Part shown: piece after piece, positions 9,401 through 16,638 of the stretch
How positions within the stretch are numbered: the stretch's first letter is position 1
How the letters are laid out: each line of letters opens with the position of its first letter
NCBI GenBank assembly: GCA_022428035.1
Contig: JAKMDG010000009.1
Coordinates: forward strand, 1 to 26,074
Reading direction: 5' to 3'
Length of the DNA stretch: 26,074 nucleotides
Origin: Longimicrobiales bacterium
Lineage (GTDB): Bacteria > Gemmatimonadota > Gemmatimonadetes > Longimicrobiales > Gaopeijiaceae
The notes under the pieces: model-generated
What the model saw: the letters and a program-made list of their open reading frames with translations, nothing else
What the model was told of the DNA's origin: nothing
Database searches by the model: none
Program-made: the position numbers and the translations under genes

Positions 9401-9599
9401 ATGCCACGGATCGTCCACCCCGGAACGGTCCGATTCCACGCCACTGCATGGACTCGAAGGCGATCGGATCCACGGGTATATCCTGAGCCCGCACATCGGC
9501 AGTGGGCCACACGGTGAACAGAAGTGCGAGAACGATCACCACCGAGTGCGGATCGGAAACCGAACGAGGACCGGATCTACGGCTGGACGAGTACTGCAT
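6414..9599 (-). CDS. Giant secreted BNR/Asp-box (VPS10/sortilin-N-like) beta-propeller protein 1
   Basis: A 1061-aa exported protein, often labelled 'glycosyl hydrolase' or 'VPS10 domain-containing'. The ATG at 9599 is selected because GGAGAC lies 6-8 nt upstream and a signal peptide follows at once (hydrophobic VVIVLALLFTVW, cleavage VRAQ|D). At least ten Asp-box-type motifs (S/T-x-D-x-G-x-T/S-W) recur, for example KTTDAGTTW, RSTDAGRTW, RSEDGGQSW, KSTDGGDSW, RSDDAGASW and ITRDGGSSW. They are spread over roughly residues 70-760 and fit two adjoining propellers. A Gly-rich linker GGGGFGGGGEG follows, then a beta-sandwich-like domain (VPGDYTVELSIGDW) and a helical C-terminus. Enzyme activity is not established for this family; no catalytic residues stand out. 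A distant paralog lies at 20332-23451. Confidence 0.9.
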   Translation of the reverse strand: MQYSSSRRSGPRSVSDPHSVVIVLALLFTVWPTADVRAQDIPVDPIAFESMQWRGIGPFRGGRSVASTGVVGDPLTYYMGTVGGGVWKTTDAGTTWRNVSDGHLMTSSVGAIAVAESDPNVVYVGMGEHAIRGVMTSHGDGVYRSTDAGRTWTHLGLDRTRSISRIRVHPNDPDLVYVAAQGAPYGANPERGIYRSEDGGQSWELILTVDEDSGASDLAMDMTNPRILYASFWDHRRLPWQVVSGGPGSGFWKSTDGGDSWTEINTGLPELMGKTSIDVSRADPDRLFAMVEADPGGGLFRSDDAGASWQLMSDDWTIRARAWYYIEVYADPLDEETVYVLNAPMMKSIDGGRTFTNVRVLHGDTHDLWINPDDNEVMINANDGGAHVSFNAGGSWSSISNQPTAQFYRVNVDNRFPYHIYGGQQDNSAIAIASRGQGGVTWKDWYSIAGCESARPAFDRDDPRFVYAGCYMGIIGEWDHQTSSQRDVAAYPVMPAALQGREMKYRYNWSAPIVVSQHSPNVIYHASNHVVRSRDRGMTWDEISPDLTRDEDDKQGYGGGPITNEGAGGEIYGTLYALTESPHEEGVIWTGSDDGLVHITRDGGSSWQNVTPAGWGEVMVNEIAVSPHDPATAYAAINRYKFNDFTPMAYVTYDYGESWEEISEGFEAEAWVHVVREDPRTPGLLYAGTELGMYVSFNAGGLWQSLQLNLPNTPINDLIVQARDNDLVVATSGRSFWILDDLSPLQQAMSRQDFEGGDHYLYEPRGTYRLAGGGGFGGGGEGQNGPSGAVMDVLLGEVSEDQAVTITIRTPAGDVVRTLSTQTDEDVSPGAQPLQLEPGHNRIVWNLRHENIPNIPGAYVFGSLQGRRVVPGDYTVELSIGDWTMERLLEVRMDPRVDATLQDYIAQDAFVAEVASELTAIHRAVSRNNDVKAQIETLLERGADDPDAAEVLDEGALLTGALETVADSLYQRRTVDGQTVINFPTRLKFQYVFLHGNADGAETGVSMGSRDVLTDLRARWTVHQRTNDELMGPRLDAFNRLVQEAGFSIIIAPPRPRRPVS

Positions 9600-9732
9600 C
9601 TGGGCGTCTCCATTGGGGATGCGGCACAGAACTTCCCCGGCGTGCTCCTCCTCAGCAAGACATGAGGCGGTGGGAAACCCTCGGAGCGTGGCGGGTAAGT
9701 ACGGCCAGTCCCTCTCATCCTGACCGTCTGTC
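9600..9732. promoter_or_regulatory. Divergent intergenic region between propeller protein 1 and a small secreted protein
   Basis: These 133 bases lie between two divergent start codons and should contain both promoters. I found no clear minus-35/minus-10 pair, operator or hairpin. Confidence 0.35.
9606..9611 (-). promoter_or_regulatory. Ribosome binding site deciding the start of propeller protein 1
   Basis: The minus strand reads GGAGAC just upstream of the ATG at 9599, supporting that start over the in-frame ATG at 9734. The upstream start would overlap the divergent gene and place 45 non-hydrophobic residues before the signal peptide. Confidence 0.6.
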
Positions 9733-10215
9733 ATGCGACTTCAGATCCTCTCGGCCATCCCTCTCGCGGCGACTCTTCTCGCCGCGCCATCGGCAGACGC
9801 CCAGTCCGTCGAGGACGTCAGCCGCCTGTCCGGGGTGACCACCGTGGATGTTCGCGTCTCCGCTACGTGGGACGAAGCGATCACGATGGACGCGGGTGGT
9901 GCGACCGGCGATCAGTTCCGGCAAGCACTTCTCATGACGTTCAAGGAGACGATCTCCGAGGCAGAGGCGGCGCCCAGCGCTCTCGAGGGAGCGCCCAGCA
10001 CCGTCACGTGCCACGTCGATACGTTCTACGAGCCGGGGCAGATCATCTACGGTCTCCGGACACAGCTGGAGCAACCCGGTGAGGACGGCGCTCCCGTGGT
10101 CAGCTGGATCCGCTCATGGGTTGGATCGTTCAGCATGCAACAGATGCATGTCATGTTCACGCTGGGCACCCTGTGCGCTGAGCAGTTCCTTGACGACTGG
10201 GTGAGTGCGAACTGA
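9733..10215 (+). CDS. Small secreted protein of unknown function
   Basis: A 160-aa protein starting at ATG 9733. Residues 1-24 are a clear signal peptide (SAIPLAATLLAAPSADA|Q). The mature part reads as mixed alpha/beta. It has a strand TTVDVRVSATWDEA, a helix with FRQALLMTFKETISEAE, a strand STVTCHVDTFYEPGQ, and a final helix ending TLCAEQFLDDW. Two cysteines (in VTCHVD and TLCAEQ) may pair. I do not recognise a family. Alternating TVDVRVS / VTCHVDTFY strands around a helix loosely resemble small periplasmic lipoprotein-like folds. It is divergent from propeller protein 1 and separated by 239 bases from the peptidase downstream. Confidence 0.65.
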   Translation: MRLQILSAIPLAATLLAAPSADAQSVEDVSRLSGVTTVDVRVSATWDEAITMDAGGATGDQFRQALLMTFKETISEAEAAPSALEGAPSTVTCHVDTFYEPGQIIYGLRTQLEQPGEDGAPVVSWIRSWVGSFSMQQMHVMFTLGTLCAEQFLDDWVSAN

Positions 10216-10454
10216 GCTGAGAGAAGTGCGGGGATTTTCGACGGCCTCCCGCGCTCCGCTCAGGCGCGGTCGACTGGAGCACCGCGACTCTCGCAGACTC
10301 AGGGCGGGAAGACGAATCCGTCAGGGCTCCAGGCCAGGCTCCGGCCTGTTCGACGTTCCGGGCCCTCAAACCGTCTTTGTGACTTACGTGCCCGGCAGAT
10401 ATCCTCACCGCGACACGGCCGACAAGCGCGCCTCGTCCTCTTGAACACTGACCC
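10216..10454. other. Intergenic region before the M42 peptidase
   Basis: These 239 bases hold no credible gene. A 6-bp hairpin (CAGGCC, 7-nt loop, GGCCTG) at 10330-10348 is followed by only two T residues, so it is a weak terminator candidate for the upstream gene. The promoter of the peptidase should also lie here, but I cannot place it. Confidence 0.4.
10330..10348 (+). terminator. Possible weak hairpin terminator
   Basis: A perfect 6-bp GC-rich stem CAGGCC/GGCCTG encloses a 7-nt loop 115 bases after the stop of the small secreted gene. It lacks a U-tract, so it may only be a chance GC palindrome. Confidence 0.2.
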
Positions 10455-11513
10455 ATGGAATCGTCCGCCCGCTCATTCCTCGACACGCTCCTTTCCACCC
10501 CCGGCGTGTCGGGATACGAGCAAGCCGTTCAGCAGATCGTGCGTGACTACGTGTCCTCATTCGCCGACGAGATCGACACAGATCTTCACGGCAACGTGAT
10601 CGCTACGCTGAACTCGGACGGCGCCCCTACGCTCATGCTCGACGGGCACTGCGATCAGCTTGGCATGATCGTGTCGCACATCGACGAGACGGGATACCTC
10701 TTCTTCCAGACCGTCGGTGGCTGGGACCCGCAGCAGCTCGTGGGCCAGCGCGTCACAGTCTGGACAAGCGGTGCTCCCATCCATGGGGTCATTTCGCGAA
10801 AGGCGATCCACCTTCTGACGGAGGACGAGAAGAAACGGGTCGTCGACCCGAAGGACATGTGGGTTGATATCGGTGCGGCCGATCGAGACGACGCGGCCTC
10901 AGTCGTGGCCATCGGAGATGCTGTAACAGTACAACTCGGCATCCAGGAGATGCGCAACGGGCTCGCAAACGCTCCGGCCATGGACAACCGCACCGGAGTC
11001 TGGGTCGTGTTCGAGGCGATGCGCCGTGCGGCCGCGAAGGGTGTCTCATGCAAGCTGGTCGTCGCCTCCACAGTCCAGGAGGAGATCGGGCTGCGCGGGG
11101 CGCGCACCGCCGCGTATGGGATCGACCCCCAGGTCGCCATCGCGGTCGACGTCACCCACGCGACTGACTGCCCGGGCATAGACAAACGGCAACGCGGCGT
11201 GATTGACCTGGGCGGGGGGCCGGTCATTGTACGTGGACCGAACATCAACCCACGGGTCGGTACGCGACTCGAAGACGTCGCGACATCGGACGAGATTCCG
11301 TTCCAGGTCGCGGCCCTCGGACGTGCAGCGCCGAACGACGCCAACTCCCTGCAGGTCACCCGGGCGGGTGTCGCGACCGGCCTGGTGCAGCTCCCCAACC
11401 GCTACATGCACAGCGCGGTCGAGACCATCGCGTTCTCGGATCTGGACGCAGCCGCTGATCTGTTGGCCGGCTTCGCCTGCACATTGCGTGCAGAGGACTC
11501 GTTCGTTCCCTGA
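10455..11513 (+). CDS. M42 family metallo-aminopeptidase (glutamyl aminopeptidase/TET-like)
   Basis: A 352-aa cytoplasmic enzyme of typical M42 length, with no signal peptide. M42 enzymes are dinuclear-metal aminopeptidases that form large tetrahedral (TET) shells and trim peptides. All expected ligands are present: H65 (DGHCDQLG), bridging D177 (PAMDNRTG), E210 with catalytic base E209 (TVQEEIGLRGA), D232 (AVDVTHATD) and H319 (RYMHSAVE). The opening PGVSGYE is also typical. Members have been mis-annotated as endoglucanases, and substrate preference cannot be told. The ATG at 10455 is the natural start. The gene looks monocistronic, with 87 bases to the next gene. Confidence 0.95.
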   Translation: MESSARSFLDTLLSTPGVSGYEQAVQQIVRDYVSSFADEIDTDLHGNVIATLNSDGAPTLMLDGHCDQLGMIVSHIDETGYLFFQTVGGWDPQQLVGQRVTVWTSGAPIHGVISRKAIHLLTEDEKKRVVDPKDMWVDIGAADRDDAASVVAIGDAVTVQLGIQEMRNGLANAPAMDNRTGVWVVFEAMRRAAAKGVSCKLVVASTVQEEIGLRGARTAAYGIDPQVAIAVDVTHATDCPGIDKRQRGVIDLGGGPVIVRGPNINPRVGTRLEDVATSDEIPFQVAALGRAAPNDANSLQVTRAGVATGLVQLPNRYMHSAVETIAFSDLDAAADLLAGFACTLRAEDSFVP

Positions 11514-11600
11514 CGTCTCGGTAACCCCAGACACAGAGCGTCCCCGCGGCGGACATCGCGTGACGTCCGAAGCTCCGGGCTGTACGGTAGGATCGGCACC
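11514..11600. promoter_or_regulatory. Intergenic region upstream of the quinoprotein cluster
   Basis: These 87 bases should hold the promoter of the quinoprotein gene. I see an imperfect GGAC...GTCC inverted repeat near 11552-11569 and a TACGGT hexamer near 11583, neither strong enough to call. Confidence 0.25.
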
Positions 11601-13499
11601 ATGTTCAACACTCCATGCGGATTCTTCGGCATGACCTACAGCACATTTCCTCGCCTCCTTCCGTTCGTCGCGGCTGCGGCCCTGTCGGCCGCCGTCATGC
11701 CGACGGAGACCGTCGCCCAGGAAGCCGCAGACCTCTTCCGGACTGCGTGCGCCGAGTGCCACAGTGGAGCTCAGAGCGGACGCACACCGAACCGCTTCTC
11801 GCTAAGGCAGCTGACGCCTCGGGCGATCGTCGCAGCGCTCGGTGAAGGGGGAGTCATGAGTTCCGAGGCAGAGGAACTCTCGGCGGCCCAACGCATCATG
11901 CTCGGCGAATACCTCACGGGACGGACCTACTCCGAAGAAGTCCTTCCCGCGTCCGCGTACTGTGCTGACGCGGGCCCGACTCGCGTCAACGTGAACGACG
12001 TCGCATGGATGGGCTTCGGTGCCGATCTGGAAGGCACGGGCTTCCAGCCCGCGGAGCGAGCCGGGCTGTCCGCCGAACAGATCGACGACCTGGAACTCCT
12101 CTGGGCGTTCGGATTCCCCGGCGCAGCTCAGGTCCGGACCAAACCGACCGTGGTCGGCGACCTCGCGATCGTCGCCGACCAGTTTGGTACGGTCTTCGCG
12201 CTCCACGCCGCGACCGGCTGCGTACAGTGGACCTTCGAAGCCGAGGCTGGCGTCCGAGGCGGCGTCCTCGTGGGCGAGGACGATGACGGACGATCGATCG
12301 CCTACATCGTGGACGCCCGGACAACCGCATACGCCGTAGACACGGAGTCGGGCGAGGTGCTCTGGCAGACAAGGGTCGGTTGGCACCCCGAGTCGAACAA
12401 CACCGGCCACGCCGTCCTCCACCAGAACAAGCTGATCGTTCCGATCTCCACCATGGGTGAGGTCGTCGCAGCGGGAGACCCGCGGTACGAGTGTTGCACG
12501 TCGTCAGGCGCGGTGGCAGCGCTCGACACCTCGACGGGCGATCTCCTCTGGTATCATCGCGTGATCCCGGAGTATCCCGAGGAAGCCGGCACCAACGCGA
12601 TCGGCACGCAGCTCTGGGCACCGTCCGGCGCCCCGGTCTGGTCGAGTCCCACGGTCGACGTGGCACGTGGTGTCGTCTATGCGGGCTCCGGAGAGAACCT
12701 CTCGAGGCCGACCAACGAGACGAGCGATGCGATCCTGGCACTCGACCTGAACACAGGTGAACTCGACTGGATCTTTCAGGCGACCGAAGACGACGCGTTC
12801 ACGATGGCGTGCGCATCCTCGCAAAACCGGCAGAACTGTCCGTCCCCCCCGGGGCCGGACGTGGATTTCGGCATGGCGCCGATTCTGGTTGAGCGACCTG
12901 ACGGGAAGGAGATTCTGGTCGCCGGACAGAAGTCGGGCACGGTCTGGGCCCTCGACCCTGACAACGAGGGTGACGTGCTCTGGTCAACCCAGATCGGTCG
13001 TGGGAGTGCGCTCGGGGGCATCCATTGGGGTATGGCTACGGACGGGCGCCTGGTGTACGCGGCCAACGCCGATAGTCGGTGGGAGATCGTGAGCGTCAAT
13101 CCGGACATGGAGCGGTCACCCGGCCTCTTCGCTCTCGACCTGATGAACGGTGAGGTTGTGTGGAGTGTGCCGGCTCCGGAGCACACCTGCGCGGACCGGC
13201 CCGGGTGTTCACGGGCGAACTCGGCTGCGCCGACGGTCATCCCGGGCGTGGTCTTCGCGGGTGGGCTCGATGGCCACATGCGAGCGCATGACGCCGACGA
13301 TGGGCGCATTCTGTGGGACTTCGACACGGTCCGTGACTTCGAAACGGTGAACGGGATCGCCGCGCGAGGAGGCTCGATTGATGGACCAGGTCCGGTCATC
13401 GCCAACGGTCTGGTGTTCGTAAACAGCGGCTACGGTGCGTTCGGACAGATGCCCGGAAACGTGCTGCTCGTCTTCGGCGTGCGTGGTGACGCACACTGA
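11601..13499 (+). CDS. Secreted cytochrome c / PQQ-type beta-propeller dehydrogenase (polyvinyl-alcohol-dehydrogenase-like)
   Basis: A 632-aa protein with an N-terminal signal peptide (hydrophobic residues 19-32, cleavage VAQ|EA). A single class I heme site follows at C50-A-E-C53-H54, then a cytochrome-like helix ending IMLGEYLTGR near residue 107. Residues 165-630 form an eight-bladed quinoprotein propeller with repeated A-L-D-x-x-T-G-x-x-x-W motifs: AVDTESGEVLW, ALDTSTGDLLW, ALDLNTGELDW, ALDLMNGEVVW. A vicinal C298-C299 pair (YECCTSSG) matches the disulfide ring above PQQ in quinoprotein alcohol dehydrogenases. This order, cytochrome before propeller, resembles polyvinyl alcohol dehydrogenase. 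It probably oxidises an alcohol or sugar outside the inner membrane and passes electrons through the heme. An in-frame ATG at 11631 is an alternative start. It lies 71 bases ahead of the next gene. Confidence 0.88.
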   Translation: MFNTPCGFFGMTYSTFPRLLPFVAAAALSAAVMPTETVAQEAADLFRTACAECHSGAQSGRTPNRFSLRQLTPRAIVAALGEGGVMSSEAEELSAAQRIMLGEYLTGRTYSEEVLPASAYCADAGPTRVNVNDVAWMGFGADLEGTGFQPAERAGLSAEQIDDLELLWAFGFPGAAQVRTKPTVVGDLAIVADQFGTVFALHAATGCVQWTFEAEAGVRGGVLVGEDDDGRSIAYIVDARTTAYAVDTESGEVLWQTRVGWHPESNNTGHAVLHQNKLIVPISTMGEVVAAGDPRYECCTSSGAVAALDTSTGDLLWYHRVIPEYPEEAGTNAIGTQLWAPSGAPVWSSPTVDVARGVVYAGSGENLSRPTNETSDAILALDLNTGELDWIFQATEDDAFTMACASSQNRQNCPSPPGPDVDFGMAPILVERPDGKEILVAGQKSGTVWALDPDNEGDVLWSTQIGRGSALGGIHWGMATDGRLVYAANADSRWEIVSVNPDMERSPGLFALDLMNGEVVWSVPAPEHTCADRPGCSRANSAAPTVIPGVVFAGGLDGHMRAHDADDGRILWDFDTVRDFETVNGIAARGGSIDGPGPVIANGLVFVNSGYGAFGQMPGNVLLVFGVRGDAH

Positions 13500-13559
13500 G
13501 GTTTCGCTGGCCGCACGCTGAGAGGTGCCACACATTCCGCGCCTTGGACCCGACAGCCC

Positions 13560-13564
13560 AGGAG
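13560..13564 (+). promoter_or_regulatory. Ribosome binding site deciding a TTG start
   Basis: AGGAG ends 6 nt before the TTG at 13571. It is the best reason to prefer that start over another in-frame TTG at 13544, which has no such site. Confidence 0.6.
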
Positions 13565-13570
13565 CATCGA

Positions 13571-14443
13571 TTGACGACCATTCTGACCCCCCGATCCTTG
13601 ACCCGGGTCGCATGCGCAGGCTTCGCGTTGATGGGGCTGATCCCGGTCATCATATCCGCCCAGTCCCGCGAGATCCCTCGCACCGCTGCCGGGCACCCGG
13701 ACATGAACGGGATCTGGCAAACGATGGGCAACGCGCACTGGGACATCGAGCCACACACGGCGCGTCCCGCGCTCGCGATGCAGCCAGGTCCGGTCGTGCC
13801 GGTTCCGGCCAACGAGGTTCTGGCCTTCGGCGCAGTCGGCTCCGTTCCATCGGGTTACGGAGTGGTCGTGGGTGGCACCATCCCGTATCTGCCCGACGCA
13901 CTCGCAACGCGTGGCGAGAACCGGGAGCAGTGGCTCGACCGGGATCCGGAGATCAAGTGCTACCTCCCCGGGGTGCCGCGGGCGACGTACATGCCCTTCC
14001 CCTTTCAGATCTTCCAGAGCGACGCCCACGTCGCGATCACGTACGAATTCGCGACCGCGTTTCGTGAGATCTACCTGGAGGACCCGGGTGAGCCGCAGGT
14101 CGACTCGTGGATGGGTCAGTCATTCGGTCAGTGGGACGGCGACACGTTCGTCGTGCGAGTGAACGGAATGCTCGGTGACACATGGCTCGATCGTGCGGGC
14201 AACTTCACCGGGTTTGGAACGACGGTCACCGAGCGGTACACGATGATCAGCCCCGACCACATCATGTACGAGGCGGAGATCGACAACCCGGAGACCTTCT
14301 CCGAGCCCTGGACGATACGTATGCCGCTTTACCGCAACATCGACCCCAACGCTCGACTCGGGCAGTTCAAGTGTGTCGAGTTCGTCGAAGAGCTCATGTA
14401 CGGGCACCTTCGCAAGAACCCGATCCGCGGCAACGGGTCATGA
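13571..14443 (+). CDS. Exported protein of an unnamed family, paralog A
   Basis: A 290-aa protein starting at TTG 13571 behind AGGAG. Residues 11-30 form a signal peptide ending IISAQ. The mature protein has GHPDMNGIW at 41-49, an IKCYLPGVPRATYMPFPFQI block (C130), and SWMGQSFGQWDGDTFVVRV at 179-197. It then has TWLDRAG, an ERYTMISPDHIMYEAEIDNP block and a C-terminal FKCVEF (C268). This block order is a recurrent exported family in Acidobacteria-like and Gemmatimonadota-like genomes, with no function known to me. The conserved aromatic and acidic blocks suggest a lipocalin-like or jelly-roll beta fold; this is inference. The gene directly downstream is a paralog, overlapping by ATGA. It lies just after the quinoprotein and is probably co-transcribed with it. 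Confidence 0.8.
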   Translation: MTTILTPRSLTRVACAGFALMGLIPVIISAQSREIPRTAAGHPDMNGIWQTMGNAHWDIEPHTARPALAMQPGPVVPVPANEVLAFGAVGSVPSGYGVVVGGTIPYLPDALATRGENREQWLDRDPEIKCYLPGVPRATYMPFPFQIFQSDAHVAITYEFATAFREIYLEDPGEPQVDSWMGQSFGQWDGDTFVVRVNGMLGDTWLDRAGNFTGFGTTVTERYTMISPDHIMYEAEIDNPETFSEPWTIRMPLYRNIDPNARLGQFKCVEFVEELMYGHLRKNPIRGNGS

Positions 14444-15543
14444 CCCGCTCGAGGTTCGGCCCAGCACCGCGCCGTTGCGCGCCCGCTCTTGTCGCCACCC
14501 TGGTACTGGCGCTGCTTCCGATCGCCGTCGCCGCGCAGTCCTCCGACTGGGTCCTTCCGCGACTTCCGGATGGCATGCCGGATCTTCAGGGAAACTGGAG
14601 CAACGCGACGATGACGCCGATCGTACGGCCGCCGGGATTGGGTCAGGTTCTGACTCCGGATCAGGTCACTGCGCTCGAGCAGGGACGTCAGGATTTCATC
14701 GCCGCCGACTACGTGGACAGCGACCCCAACCGCGGGGCGCCTCCAGCAGGTGGCGCGCTGACGGGCGATCCAATCTTCGATGCGGCGACAGGTGGCACGG
14801 GTGGATATAACCAGTTCTTCGTCGACGCGGGCGACAACATCGCGATCTACAACAGCGAGCCCCGGAGTTCGCTGATCGTGCACCCGAAGGACGGCCGGCG
14901 GGCAGCGTTCACAGACGAGGGGCGAGAACACGTCGCAGAGCGGGTGGCCTTCAATCAGCAGTTCGACCAGTACGACAATCCGGAAAATCGGCCGCTGGCC
15001 GAGCGATGCATCATGTCGTTCGGATCGAACGGAGGCCCGCCGATGCTCCCGAACTACTTCTACAACAACAACTACACGATCGTTCAGACGCCCGGCGCGA
15101 TCATGATCATGACCGAGATGGTGCACGATGTACGCATTGTCCGCATGGGCGAGCCGCAGCCCCTGCCAAAGCACATGCGGCCCTGGCTGGGTGACTCATG
15201 GGGCCACTGGGAGGGCGAGACGCTCGTCATCGAGACGACGAACCTGCACCCCGATCAGGTGCTCATGGGGATGTCCAACGCTTCGTTTTATCCCTCGGCA
15301 GAGACCCGAGTGAGGGAACGCCTGACCCGTGTGTCGGAAGATCAGATCAACTACGAGTTCACCATCGACGACCCGACGATCTTCACTGATCAGATTCGCG
15401 GTGAAGTCCCGTTCAACCGACTGGATGGACTTCTGTATGAGTACGCGTGTCACGAGGCGAATTATGCCCTCGAGAACGTGTTGCGAGGTGCCCGGTCGCA
15501 GGAAGAGCGCGAACGGAACGAAAACCAGCAGGACTGGAGATGA
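14440..15543 (+). CDS. Exported protein of the same unnamed family, paralog B
   Basis: A 367-aa protein. ATG 14440 overlaps the stop of paralog A (ATGA), so the two are translationally coupled. The signal peptide covers residues 14-32 and ends AVAAQ. It shares the landmarks of paralog A: GMPDLQGNW at 45-53, Cys190 before the central hydrophobic block, PWLGDSWGHWEGETLVIE at 248-265, the RERLTRVSEDQINYEFTIDDP block and a C-terminal YACHEANY (C337). About 70 extra residues near 75-150 distinguish it. A charged tail rich in E, R, N and Q ends the protein. Function unknown; the two may form a heterodimer, which is inference from their coupling and relatedness. The next gene starts 4 nt after its stop. 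Confidence 0.82.
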   Translation: MTRSRFGPAPRRCAPALVATLVLALLPIAVAAQSSDWVLPRLPDGMPDLQGNWSNATMTPIVRPPGLGQVLTPDQVTALEQGRQDFIAADYVDSDPNRGAPPAGGALTGDPIFDAATGGTGGYNQFFVDAGDNIAIYNSEPRSSLIVHPKDGRRAAFTDEGREHVAERVAFNQQFDQYDNPENRPLAERCIMSFGSNGGPPMLPNYFYNNNYTIVQTPGAIMIMTEMVHDVRIVRMGEPQPLPKHMRPWLGDSWGHWEGETLVIETTNLHPDQVLMGMSNASFYPSAETRVRERLTRVSEDQINYEFTIDDPTIFTDQIRGEVPFNRLDGLLYEYACHEANYALENVLRGARSQEERERNENQQDWR

Positions 15544-15547
15544 CCCC

Positions 15548-15997
15548 ATGAAACGTATTGCTTCCCTCCTCGCCTGTGCCTCCCTGGCCCTGGTGGTCAC
15601 GGCCGGCCCGGTCGACGGCCACCACGCGTTCGGCGCCGAGTTCGATCGCGATGCTCCGATCCGGCTCGCCGGCCCGATCGTGAAGCTCGAATGGGTGAAC
15701 CCGCACACCTGGATCCACCTCGAGCACACGAACGACGACGGCACCACGGAGGTGTGGATGGTGGAGGGTGGCACACCAAACGTGCTTCTTCGGCGTGGGC
15801 TGCGCCGCGACTGCCTGACACCCGGTACCGAGATCATCGTCGACGGATATCAGGCTAAAGATCACTCGCTGACTCGGGCGAACGGGCGCGACATCACGTT
15901 CACCGACGGCACTAAGATTTTCCTCGGTTCGTCCGGTACGGGCGCCCCGTACGAGGCAGAGATGCTGCGGACGCGGCGCGAGCGAGGCCGCTGCTGA
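15548..15997 (+). CDS. DUF6152 family exported protein
   Basis: A 149-aa protein starting at ATG 15548, with GGAG 8 nt upstream inside the end of the preceding gene. Residues 1-24 are a signal peptide (ASLALVVTAGPVDG). The mature part begins with HHAFGAEFD at residues 25-33. Next come IRLAGPIVKLEWVNPHTWIHLE, TEVWMVEGGTPNVLLRRGL and TPGTEIIVDGYQAKD. These blocks are characteristic of DUF6152, an OB-like small secreted domain of unknown role. Two His at the predicted mature N-terminus are typical of the family as I know it and could bind a metal. It closes the run of quinoprotein, paralog A, paralog B and DUF6152, which looks like one transcription unit. Confidence 0.85.
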   Translation: MKRIASLLACASLALVVTAGPVDGHHAFGAEFDRDAPIRLAGPIVKLEWVNPHTWIHLEHTNDDGTTEVWMVEGGTPNVLLRRGLRRDCLTPGTEIIVDGYQAKDHSLTRANGRDITFTDGTKIFLGSSGTGAPYEAEMLRTRRERGRC

Positions 15998-16099
15998 GGT
16001 AGTCAGGCGCATCGCTCAGCACCAGGACCGCTGGCGAGCCACCCGGAAACAAGGCACTTTGCAACACAAAGTGAATTGGATCATGGGGGACGATCGGTG
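15998..16099. promoter_or_regulatory. Leader region of the four-helix membrane protein, with operator-like repeat
   Basis: These 102 bases follow the DUF6152 gene and precede the membrane protein. The notable content is the inverted repeat at 16055-16073, listed separately. A purine-rich GGGGGA at about 16085-16090 is the likely ribosome binding site of the next gene. Confidence 0.45.
16055..16073. promoter_or_regulatory. Perfect inverted repeat, candidate operator
   Basis: The bases read CACTTTG-CAACA-CAAAGTG: two perfect 7-bp arms with a 5-nt spacer, ending 26 nt before the ATG at 16100. It is A/T-richer than its surroundings and has no T-run after it, so a protein-binding operator is likelier than a terminator. 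The regulator is not in the window. Confidence 0.55.
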
Positions 16100-16606
16100 A
16101 TGAGTGGATGGCTCAGGCGGCTCAAGGGCGCGATCGGGATGGGGGTCATCTGGGCTGCCAGCGGGTTCGCCGCAGGTGGCGTGATCGAGCTCATCCACAA
16201 CATCTGGCCCAACCCGATCGGTGCGGCTGTAGACATCTGGCCAATGATGCTGGCAATCCCGGGTTTTCTGGGCGGACTCGGTTTTTCGGTGGTACTCGCG
16301 ATCGCGGGGCGACATCGGCGTTTCGATGAACTGTCGCTCGGACGCTTCGCCGTGTTAGGCGCTGCCGGAGGAATCGTGGCGAGCCTCGTGCCGGCCGTCC
16401 TGGTCACGGCAGGAAGCGAGGCTCCGATCTGGAGCGTCGTTCTTGAACTGGCCAGCCCATTCGCCATCGGCGGGGCCGCCGCCGCCGCGGGGACGCTCGT
16501 TGTGGCCCGTCTCTCCGAGGACCAGGACCTGCTCACATCAGGTGAGGAGATCGCGAGCGTCGGGTTGACCGCCGAGGAAGCCCGGGAGCTTCTGGGCGAC
16601 CGCTGA
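16100..16606 (+). CDS. Small four-helix inner-membrane protein of unknown function
   Basis: A 168-aa protein. Start at ATG 16100, with GGGGGA about 9 nt upstream; GTG at 16097 is an in-frame alternative. The N-terminus is basic (WLRRLKGAIG). Four hydrophobic segments lie at about residues 10-35, 46-68, 84-107 and 114-137. A conserved-looking loop RRFDELSLGRFAVLGAAGG lies between helices 2 and 3. The cytoplasmic tail is acidic and helical (SEDQDLL...TAEEARELL). I know similar hypothetical proteins with the F-D-E-L-S-L-x-R-F loop from Gemmatimonadota, but no function. It is probably controlled through the inverted repeat just upstream. It converges with the DUF6644 operon across a 32-nt gap. 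Confidence 0.75.
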   Translation: MSGWLRRLKGAIGMGVIWAASGFAAGGVIELIHNIWPNPIGAAVDIWPMMLAIPGFLGGLGFSVVLAIAGRHRRFDELSLGRFAVLGAAGGIVASLVPAVLVTAGSEAPIWSVVLELASPFAIGGAAAAAGTLVVARLSEDQDLLTSGEEIASVGLTAEEARELLGDR

Positions 16607-16638
16607 CCAGGCCGCGATGGTCTTGGCTGATACGCGCC

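Noticed and set aside
14182..14439. N-terminal extension of paralog B
   Set aside because: It overlaps paralog A in another frame; the signal peptide begins at 14440, where ATGA overlap gives a natural start.
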